7,370 bases of DNA from an uncultured Prevotellaceae bacterium (GTDB lineage Bacteria > Bacteroidota > Bacteroidia > Bacteroidales > Bacteroidaceae). A program made the position numbers and the translations under genes. The notes below the pieces were generated by a model that saw nothing but the letters and a program-made list of their open reading frames with translations, made no database searches and had not been told where the DNA came from. Below, piece by piece: positions 1-6,176 of this stretch; within the stretch, counting starts at the first letter, position 1; every line of letters begins with the position of its first letter. The stretch lies in contig CADCQC010000332.1 of NCBI GenBank assembly GCA_902803455.1, forward strand, positions 1 through 7,370. Direction: 5' to 3'.

Positions 1-27
1 GATGCGATCAGATGATGCAGATAGGTA

Positions 28-1773
28 TTACTTGCGGATAACTTTCTTGCCGTTGCTGATGACGACACCCTTGAAGTTCTTGTGAACTTCCTGGCCGGAG
101 AGGCTGTAAGCCTTGGTGGAAACGGTCTTATTCTCTGTTGTGACAGCAGCAATGCCATCAGCCATCTCTGCATCACCCTGCAATAAGACGATAGGAGCAT
201 TTGACTTGACACCACTACCGAGAATATACAGATTACCGGCACGCTTGGTGACACCCTCTGGCAATGGTTGGCAGGTGACTGTCAGACCATACATACCAGA
301 CTCATCGCTGTCCTCGAAAGGAATGACAGTGATGTCTGATACCCACTCAGGAGCATCAAACTCATAATTGGCATAACCAAACTCATCCTCGTAGTCGCGT
401 GATGCATAGAAATACACAATTTGCTCAAATTCCTCAGGCCATTTGTCGTTGTTCACTTGCTGGCCATCAGGAGAGATGCGCAAGACATTACAGTCTGAAT
501 AGGTCTGCTTCACCTCACCATAGGTAGGAGAATTCTCATCGTTGTCATAAGAATAGAGTTCTGTCGGCACCTTGATCACATCGAAGTAACCCCACAATTC
601 AACAGGAACGGAGATAGGAGCCTGATAGCCAAATGAAGTCAAATCAGAACCGTTGGTGATGAGAGGAATACCCTCCGGAATGATGGTCTCATCCTCATCT
701 GCCATTGTAAGACCCATGACACCGCAGTCGACACCCTCTTCATCGAAGCCAATAATCAAGATAGCAAATTCCTTGTCAAGGACAAACTCAACATTGGATT
801 CGATACCAAACTCATCCACTTCTTTCTTGTGGAAGCAGATATTGTATACATTATCACCATCCGAATAAGTCCAGGCAAGGCTGACGTCGTCATAAGTAGC
901 CACCAAAGTCTCATAAATCTCGTCACCAAAAGTCTTGGCACCCGATTCGAGTGTCTCGACGTTGCGGATTTGCATTGTCAGCGACTTGCCCACAGCAATA
1001 GGCTGTGTTAAACTCATAGCACGGAAAGAGATTTCATTGGCTGTGAAAGGAGAAACTGGAGCGGGCAAAGTCTGTGCCACACCAATGCTTTTCCAAGTGG
1101 TACCATCACTGAAAGTAATGGATCCTGATCCGAAAATATAACCTTGGTCACCCGTAGGAGCAGTGATAGACCCACCACCATAAAGAGTGTTGGTCTTGAA
1201 GTCACTGAAAGTATAGGCTAGGTCAAAATCTGGCTGGCTGATGCAAGTAATATTTGAATTGGGATTGCCTTCTTCATCCACATTGGCAGAAGCATCTCTC
1301 TTATTCGTATCACAGATGAAGAAAGAGTTGAGGCCTCTGGAGATGACAGGAATATAATAAGAAGAGAGTCCCGTATCATCCAGACATGTTTTGGGCAGCT
1401 CATAATAGTAGAAGTCGCCAGTCTCGGCATCCATCATATTGTTACGGTTATTGCCATTGATGGTCCAGTTGACATTCTTGCTGCTGCACTGGTTGTAGAA
1501 TACAGGCTCATGGAAAGGAGGATACATCAGGAATGTGCCACGATAAGCAGCACCCTCTTTGTCATATCCCATAAACAGCGTTCCCGGCTCACGGGTGTAA
1601 TAGACCCCATTGGCCACCGAACGGAGGGGTTTTGCGGCAATCTCATCTTTCTTGTAGACGCCGGTGATAGACTTCTTCTCAAGAGACATCTTGGAAGTTT
1701 TGGCATTGTCCTGTGCGAAACCTGTAGAGGCAAGCATGGCGAATGCCACAGTGAGTAAAATTGATTTTTTCAT
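28..1773 (-). CDS. Large secreted protein of unknown function with BACON-like region and short T9SS-like C-terminal tail
   Basis: Predicted exported protein, 581 aa from the ATG at 1771-1773. That start gives a clean signal peptide (MKKSILLTVAFAMLASTGFA, cleavage before QDNA). An in-frame ATG at 1780-1782 would add MLV and overlap the previous stop by one base. There is no lipobox, unlike the three preceding proteins. The body is acidic, beta-rich and carries eight cysteines; I recognise no catalytic motif. Residues about 470-533 resemble a BACON/Ig-like fold: PEWV, then GLTVTCQPLPEGVTKRAGNLYI, ending in IVLLQG. Residues 540-581 (GIAAV, then AYSLSGQEV, then KGVVISNGKKVIRK) resemble the short C-terminal sorting-like tail of many Prevotella secreted proteins, related to type IX secretion domains. 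As the last visible gene of the importer operon, it may be a surface or released ligand-binding or adhesive protein (inference). A non-T9SS tail, or a plain periplasmic protein, cannot be excluded. Confidence 0.85.
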   Translation of the reverse strand: MKKSILLTVAFAMLASTGFAQDNAKTSKMSLEKKSITGVYKKDEIAAKPLRSVANGVYYTREPGTLFMGYDKEGAAYRGTFLMYPPFHEPVFYNQCSSKNVNWTINGNNRNNMMDAETGDFYYYELPKTCLDDTGLSSYYIPVISRGLNSFFICDTNKRDASANVDEEGNPNSNITCISQPDFDLAYTFSDFKTNTLYGGGSITAPTGDQGYIFGSGSITFSDGTTWKSIGVAQTLPAPVSPFTANEISFRAMSLTQPIAVGKSLTMQIRNVETLESGAKTFGDEIYETLVATYDDVSLAWTYSDGDNVYNICFHKKEVDEFGIESNVEFVLDKEFAILIIGFDEEGVDCGVMGLTMADEDETIIPEGIPLITNGSDLTSFGYQAPISVPVELWGYFDVIKVPTELYSYDNDENSPTYGEVKQTYSDCNVLRISPDGQQVNNDKWPEEFEQIVYFYASRDYEDEFGYANYEFDAPEWVSDITVIPFEDSDESGMYGLTVTCQPLPEGVTKRAGNLYILGSGVKSNAPIVLLQGDAEMADGIAAVTTENKTVSTKAYSLSGQEVHKNFKGVVISNGKKVIRK

Positions 1774-1779
1774 AACTAA

Positions 1780-1784
1780 CATTA
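1780..1784 (-). other. TAATG stop/start overlap between DUF4302 and secreted-protein genes
   Basis: On the minus strand the DUF4302 stop TAA (1782-1784) shares its last A with an ATG (1780-1782) in frame with the next gene; a second in-frame ATG follows nine bases later (1771-1773). Such an overlap allows re-initiation by the terminating ribosome. The second ATG gives the more usual signal peptide, so the first may be unused or may serve coupling. Confidence 0.5.
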
Positions 1785-3164
1785 TTTAGGTTTATTGACT
1801 AATTCAAATACTATCCACTGATCTGCATCAGCAGAGGAAGTAAGTTTGATGAATCTCAAATCAAACTGCGTGACACCGGCAGATGCAATGAACTGCTGTG
1901 ACAACGTAGTGGTGAGGAACTGCTCCAAATCCGGTATCAGATTAAGAATCTGATTGGCTTGTCCCACATATCCCTGATAGTTGAACGTGACACCCTTGTC
2001 GTTAGGCTGGAAGTTATAATTGAAGTAGATACTCTTGTTGGTCTTACCCTGACGGTAGACCACTCTGACCTGCAGTTCCTGACTTCTCTCCTGCACATAG
2101 AGGCCCAAAAGAATCATACCCTTTGCCGTAAATCCTGCAGTAAGATTATTGAAAATCGTCTTCATTTTCTCCGACATGTCGGATTCAGGCGAGAAGGACC
2201 AGCATTTATTGGAGTTAAGGAGCAATCCATCAGGCTCAAAAGTAGAAGCGAAATAGCGTGCAGGATTGTCACCTTCAATGTAGGTATCCTGATTATTTAC
2301 ACTTTGGAAAACATCCCTTGACGGATCATATTCAAACTCCTGGTCTTCCCTGTCGGCTACCAGCGAGATCTTGTCGCGGAATCTGAGGTAATACTTACCC
2401 ATCCGTTTCGTCACGAGGAAAGGAATGAATTTCTCGTCGATGACAGCATCACCGTCATAGGGGAAGATATTGGGGATGCCGTCACTGGCACCCGTCATCT
2501 TGTAGGCATTTTCCCCAAAGTGGATGACATTGAAAGAAAGCGTGTCGTTGGCGAATTTATCATGCTGAAAAGTTTTCACGTCGGCCAGATAGTCAGCATA
2601 ATCCACCCCCTCCTCCACCGGAGTGAGCAAGTTGTAGGTGCCGCGCTTCTTACCCTTGAGCATCATATAGGAGGCATCCTCAGGAGCATCGACGATGATA
2701 AACTCATAGTCACCTTTTGCCCCCTGTCCGGTCTCATCGTTGGGATCGTCGGAATTCCCGGTGAACGGGATATCCTCAGGATTGCTGAAGGCATGCATAC
2801 AGGTATTGTAAGAATTGAAAGACAATACCGGCCCGTTGTCGGTGATGATCTCCCAAAGGGACGTATCGGAAGCATACTTGTTGTTGGAGAACCTGTTGTC
2901 CATCGACACATTGACGGAATGGTCGGCATTAAACCGGCAGAGGATGAGGTAGCCGCTTCCATAGGGATACTCATTTTCGGTGGTGGGATAATACTGCATG
3001 GCCCAACCATTGGGAGTAGCCATCAATCGTTGTGAATAGACAGCACTGGCCTCATTGAGTCGTTCGGCAGCCGATTTGTCGAAGATGTCGTCTTCCTCTC
3101 TTGGCCCACAGGAAGTGATGGCAAGAGCCGCCAACATCAGAGAAATAGGAATTATCTTTTTCAT
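1782..3164 (-). CDS. DUF4302-family lipoprotein
   Basis: This is a 460-aa lipoprotein of unknown function. The N-terminus MKKIIPISLMLAALAITSC is a lipoprotein signal with lipidated Cys19, then GPREEDDIF, an acidic stretch compatible with surface export. The N-terminal block DDIFDKSAAERLNEA, then a 'NGWAMQYYP' segment and 'YLILCRFNADHSVNVSMDN', is the pattern I recognise as DUF4302, a Bacteroidota family commonly encoded next to SusC/SusD and the HExxH lipoprotein. The rest is beta-rich with many aromatic residues (e.g. KYYLRFRDKISLV, SIYFNYNFQ) and no visible catalytic motif, so a ligand-binding or scaffold role is more likely than an enzyme (inference). It begins 15 nt after the metallohydrolase stop, with no clear Shine-Dalgarno. 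Its TAA stop overlaps a possible ATG of the next gene (TAATG). Family assignment is from memory of the pattern, not a search. Confidence 0.88.
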   Translation of the reverse strand: MKKIIPISLMLAALAITSCGPREEDDIFDKSAAERLNEASAVYSQRLMATPNGWAMQYYPTTENEYPYGSGYLILCRFNADHSVNVSMDNRFSNNKYASDTSLWEIITDNGPVLSFNSYNTCMHAFSNPEDIPFTGNSDDPNDETGQGAKGDYEFIIVDAPEDASYMMLKGKKRGTYNLLTPVEEGVDYADYLADVKTFQHDKFANDTLSFNVIHFGENAYKMTGASDGIPNIFPYDGDAVIDEKFIPFLVTKRMGKYYLRFRDKISLVADREDQEFEYDPSRDVFQSVNNQDTYIEGDNPARYFASTFEPDGLLLNSNKCWSFSPESDMSEKMKTIFNNLTAGFTAKGMILLGLYVQERSQELQVRVVYRQGKTNKSIYFNYNFQPNDKGVTFNYQGYVGQANQILNLIPDLEQFLTTTLSQQFIASAGVTQFDLRFIKLTSSADADQWIVFELVNKPK

Positions 3165-3179
3165 ATTCGTTGTGTCTGA

Positions 3180-4385
3180 TTATTTTTGTAAGGACTTGTA
3201 AGCATTGACGACATTGACGAGTGAGTCGATGACAGTGATAGAGGGATTGGTGACAGTGGGAGACGTCAGGTTGTTGACAAGCATTCCACCACGGAATTTA
3301 AACGAGCCATCGGGATTGGTGGCATACTGCCTTTTCTGCACTTCCTTTCTGAGTCCATAAAGGCTGATACCCCAGTTGTCCTTGAGCCATCCGGCTACAA
3401 GTTCGATCTTCTGCTGGATGATCTGGTCTCCGTAGATACCCGACTTGTGCAACCACTGAACGTTGCCGTTGGCATCGAGTTCCACATTATCATTCGAGTT
3501 TCTTGCGCAAACACGTCTGTAGCACTTACCCTGACCATTCTCACTGGTACGGAAATAGCCCACGGTATCGAGGTCAGCCCCTCTTGCACGTTTGTTGTAG
3601 TCGCTGAATTCCATATCAATTTCCTCCCACTCATATTTGGCAGTCTCCAGCAAGCGTTGCCAACTGATGGTGTCGCGGGTGACATAATTGGCCAGCACCT
3701 CTACCCAATCCTCGCCCGGTTCACTCGATGCGTATGGAGAGACGAAGCCACGTCCGGCCGCCAGCGAGTCGGGTGTCTCCATCCATGTAGAGGCATCATA
3801 TTGGCTTCTCGAGAGGAGGTTGAAAGACGTGGGGCGGATATGAGTCTGGTCAAGGATATGGCCAAACTCATGGTGCATGGTCTTGAAGAAATACTCATTC
3901 ATCACGTCGATATCTCTCACATCGAGGTTATTGGTGTTGTAGAGCGTGATTTTCAGACCACCCTCAGCCACACCGAGTGTCTCTGTACCCTGAGTGGGGT
4001 TATAGTTTTTGGATCCGATGACATGAATGATGCGCGGTGAGTTATATTTGAGGAAAAGGTCTCCCCCCAACTGCTCATAGACCGAATACCACAGATATTT
4101 TGACAAGACGGCCAGTTCCACACATTTATCATATTTAGCAGGTGTGAGGTTTTTGTTATGGTCAGAACCGATATCCTCCATCCTGTAGATAAACTTGAGG
4201 TTGTAGGGCTCAAGGAAATTGACTTTGACGAATGTGTCGAGCGGGAAGGAGTAGAGCGACCTGTCGAGCGGATAATCATTGGTGTCGAAGAAACTGGGAC
4301 CCAACTCATCATCCTTGCATGCGGTGAAACATCCCACCAAGATGGCGAATGCGCTGAAAAGTAATATTTTAACTTGATATTTCAT
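3180..4385 (-). CDS. Substrate import-associated zinc metallohydrolase lipoprotein (HExxH, Peptidase_Mx1-like)
   Basis: This is a putative zinc-dependent hydrolase, 401 aa, anchored as a lipoprotein and probably displayed on the cell surface. The signal peptide runs to FTAC with lipidated Cys23. It is followed at once by KDDE, which matches the acidic K-(D/E) lipoprotein export signal described for Bacteroidota surface lipoproteins. The zinc-binding motif HEFGH is at residues 172-176 (bases 3858-3872), with Glu173 as the expected catalytic base. A downstream GEDWVEVLANY at 224-234 resembles the gluzincin third-ligand region, so Glu225 is a candidate ligand (inference). Known family: HExxH lipoproteins repeatedly found beside SusC/SusD pairs (NCBI 'substrate import-associated zinc metallohydrolase lipoprotein'; Pfam putative zinc-binding metallo-peptidase). 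The gene starts 14 nt after the SusD stop and has a strong AGGAGG ribosome site. Peptidase activity is presumed from the motif; the real substrate is unknown. Confidence 0.92.
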   Translation of the reverse strand: MKYQVKILLFSAFAILVGCFTACKDDELGPSFFDTNDYPLDRSLYSFPLDTFVKVNFLEPYNLKFIYRMEDIGSDHNKNLTPAKYDKCVELAVLSKYLWYSVYEQLGGDLFLKYNSPRIIHVIGSKNYNPTQGTETLGVAEGGLKITLYNTNNLDVRDIDVMNEYFFKTMHHEFGHILDQTHIRPTSFNLLSRSQYDASTWMETPDSLAAGRGFVSPYASSEPGEDWVEVLANYVTRDTISWQRLLETAKYEWEEIDMEFSDYNKRARGADLDTVGYFRTSENGQGKCYRRVCARNSNDNVELDANGNVQWLHKSGIYGDQIIQQKIELVAGWLKDNWGISLYGLRKEVQKRQYATNPDGSFKFRGGMLVNNLTSPTVTNPSITVIDSLVNVVNAYKSLQK

Positions 4386-4391
4386 ATTCTT

Positions 4392-4399
4392 CTCCTCCT
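4392..4399 (-). promoter_or_regulatory. Strong Shine-Dalgarno site of the metallohydrolase gene
   Basis: Read on the minus strand, the 14-nt gap between the SusD stop and the metallohydrolase ATG is AGGAGGAGAAGAAT. The AGGAGG core (4394-4399) is a perfect anti-16S complement, placed 8 nt from the ATG at 4383-4385. The other junctions here (before SusD, DUF4302 and the secreted protein) show no such motif. It supports the chosen start at 4385. Confidence 0.75.
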
Positions 4400-6139
4400 T
4401 TATTTGATTTTTGCATCTTCCGGATCAAGCAGCACATAGTTGCTGTTCGCAGGTTTATTGATATCACCTCTTGAAGAGGCCATTCCTGCAGAGATGGTCT
4501 CCCAGGGCACCTCGATGGCCCTGCGCACATCGGGTGAGGGCAAGGTGCATGGCACTGAGTTGACGCTGTAATAATGTGTCCACTCCACGCCCCATCTTTT
4601 GAGGTCGAAATAGCGCAATCCCTCAAACATTGTCTCAAATCTGCGGAACTCATTAAGACAATTCATATAAGGAACAGCGTTGGCAGGGATGACATAGTCG
4701 CTGCTGACGGTCTGCGTGCAGTTCCAGTCTGCTCTACAGTTCATGTGAGAAGCGTCAGCATAATAGGTTCTGATGATGTCATCGGAGAGATACTTGATGT
4801 ATCCTGCCTCCACATAAGCCTTGTAGTCGGCTTCTGAGAATTTGTCGAGACTGTTGTTCCAATAGGCACACAAGTCTTCCGAAGCCGCAGCCACCTGTCC
4901 GAGCATGAGTTTTGCCTCAGCACGCTCCAAAAGCAGTTCATTGGCAGTGAATGTTCTCAAAAGGATATGTGGATATCCGATTCCGGCAATTTTGTCGCTA
5001 TATTCAAACTGCTCGAAGATCTTGCTGCTGATATATCCATAATCATGCGTGTTGCTGCCGAAGCACATGCCGCTGACGATAGCGATAGGACAGACATAAT
5101 AGGAAGACCACAGTTTGTGGTTGGTGCCGATCAGGAACACCTCGCGTGCGGCGGTGCCTGCAATAGAATATCTGCTGCCGAAACAACGACGCTCCAACAG
5201 CGAGCCAGTGGTGGTGAGCATCAGGTTGTTGTTGAGGTCAGGGCTCTGCCATTTGTTGCTGTAGTCATCACCAGTAGAACAATTATAGAAGATGGAATAA
5301 TCCATCATCATGTTGAGCAACGAGTTGTTGTCTGTTCCGAGCACGGCATTCGCATGTTCGATGACCTTTGCCCAATCACGCTTGTAGAGATAGAATCTGG
5401 CAGCGAAAGCATGGGCAGCATTCTGGTTGAAGTGCCATTTCGGCACGGTGAAGAATTCATCGGTCTGTGTGGCGAGGCCCTCCTCCAGGTCGGCCTGAAT
5501 CCTCTCATAGACATCAGCCACGGTTCCTCTGTCGTAATCTTTGGCCACGACGTCCTCCACCTGTGTGACGTAAGGAATACCGATATCCTTTTTGCTTTCC
5601 TCCATGTTTTTGAACGTCTGGCAGAACACGTTGACCAGGCAGAAATGGCAATAAGCCCTGATGAGCAAGGCTTCAGACTTGGCAGCCTTGAGCTTATTTG
5701 TCATCCCCTTACTAAATGTGAGCTGGTCGATGGTCTGAAGAGCGGCATTACAGGTAGCGATGGAATTATAGTATCCCTCCCACAGCGAACCAGGTGAGTC
5801 GTAGTCACTATAGATGGCATAGGTGGCCGGTTGGAACTGATACAGTTCATCATCCCAGCGGTCGTAAGAAGTGTAGTTATAGTGGGTGAGAATCTGTTTG
5901 TCCCATGGTTTGGTGGGCATGTGTGGCGACTGGTTGTCGATGATATTGTCGCTTGACAATTCAGCGATCCATTCGTAGTTGGCAGTCGGATAAGCGCTTC
6001 TGAGCAGCAGCAGCACTTTATCTTCTGTATCAATCTCTGCACGCTCATCGGGCAGCTTATCAAGGAAGCTCTCCGAGCAAGAGATCAGCGACATGGCAGC
6101 AACTGCAGATAAGACGATGTGATATTTGAATGATTTCAT
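4400..6139 (-). CDS. SusD/RagB-family nutrient-binding outer membrane lipoprotein
   Basis: This is a surface lipoprotein, 579 aa, that caps the SusC barrel and captures the ligand. The start is the ATG at 6137-6139 because it gives a lipoprotein signal peptide (MKSFKYHIVLSAVAAMSLIS) with lipobox LISC and lipidated Cys21. The open frame continues upstream into the SusC gene, but that stretch is not signal-like. After Cys21 comes SESFLDKLPDE, the usual SusD N-terminus 'FLD..P'. Helical TPR-like segments are visible around 153-172 (AKSEALLIRAYCHFCLVNVF) and 398-415 (TANELLLERAEAKLMLGQ). The family C-terminal signature EGLRYFDLKRWG is at 506-517. Length is normal for the family. The protein has 13 cysteines, including a CHFC plus Cys173 group, more than I would expect for a SusD. 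It lies between susC-like and metallohydrolase genes in one operon. No Shine-Dalgarno motif is evident upstream of its start, as is common in Bacteroidota. The ligand is unknown. Confidence 0.97.
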   Translation of the reverse strand: MKSFKYHIVLSAVAAMSLISCSESFLDKLPDERAEIDTEDKVLLLLRSAYPTANYEWIAELSSDNIIDNQSPHMPTKPWDKQILTHYNYTSYDRWDDELYQFQPATYAIYSDYDSPGSLWEGYYNSIATCNAALQTIDQLTFSKGMTNKLKAAKSEALLIRAYCHFCLVNVFCQTFKNMEESKKDIGIPYVTQVEDVVAKDYDRGTVADVYERIQADLEEGLATQTDEFFTVPKWHFNQNAAHAFAARFYLYKRDWAKVIEHANAVLGTDNNSLLNMMMDYSIFYNCSTGDDYSNKWQSPDLNNNLMLTTTGSLLERRCFGSRYSIAGTAAREVFLIGTNHKLWSSYYVCPIAIVSGMCFGSNTHDYGYISSKIFEQFEYSDKIAGIGYPHILLRTFTANELLLERAEAKLMLGQVAAASEDLCAYWNNSLDKFSEADYKAYVEAGYIKYLSDDIIRTYYADASHMNCRADWNCTQTVSSDYVIPANAVPYMNCLNEFRRFETMFEGLRYFDLKRWGVEWTHYYSVNSVPCTLPSPDVRRAIEVPWETISAGMASSRGDINKPANSNYVLLDPEDAKIK

Positions 6140-6176
6140 ATCTTGATATATTATTGACGTTATAGGAGTTGCGTGA
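6140..6176 (-). other. SusC-SusD intergenic spacer
   Basis: A 37-nt gap separates the SusC stop from the SusD ATG. It is AT-rich near the SusD start (ATAATATATCAAGAT before the ATG), as is usual for Bacteroidota translation starts. I see no Bacteroidota promoter of the TAnnTTTG type, no AGGAGG and no stem-loop, so the two genes are probably on the same transcript. Confidence 0.5.

Noticed and set aside
1..27. Possible terminator after the last gene
   Set aside because: The bases hold only a short GATGC direct repeat (1-5 and 14-18), with no stem-loop followed by a T-run on the minus strand.
2520..3035. Plus-strand open frame (171 codons) opposite the DUF4302 gene
   Set aside because: It is antisense to a well-supported coding region, with no own start context or domain.
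3447..4040. Plus-strand open frame (197 codons) opposite the metallohydrolase gene
   Set aside because: It is antisense to the HEFGH coding region and its translation resembles no family. Treated as a shadow frame.
4967..5797. Long plus-strand open frame (276 codons) opposite the SusD gene
   Set aside because: It lies wholly antisense to a clear SusD gene with its family motifs, and the translation has no signal peptide or recognisable domain. It is a shadow of codon use on the other strand.
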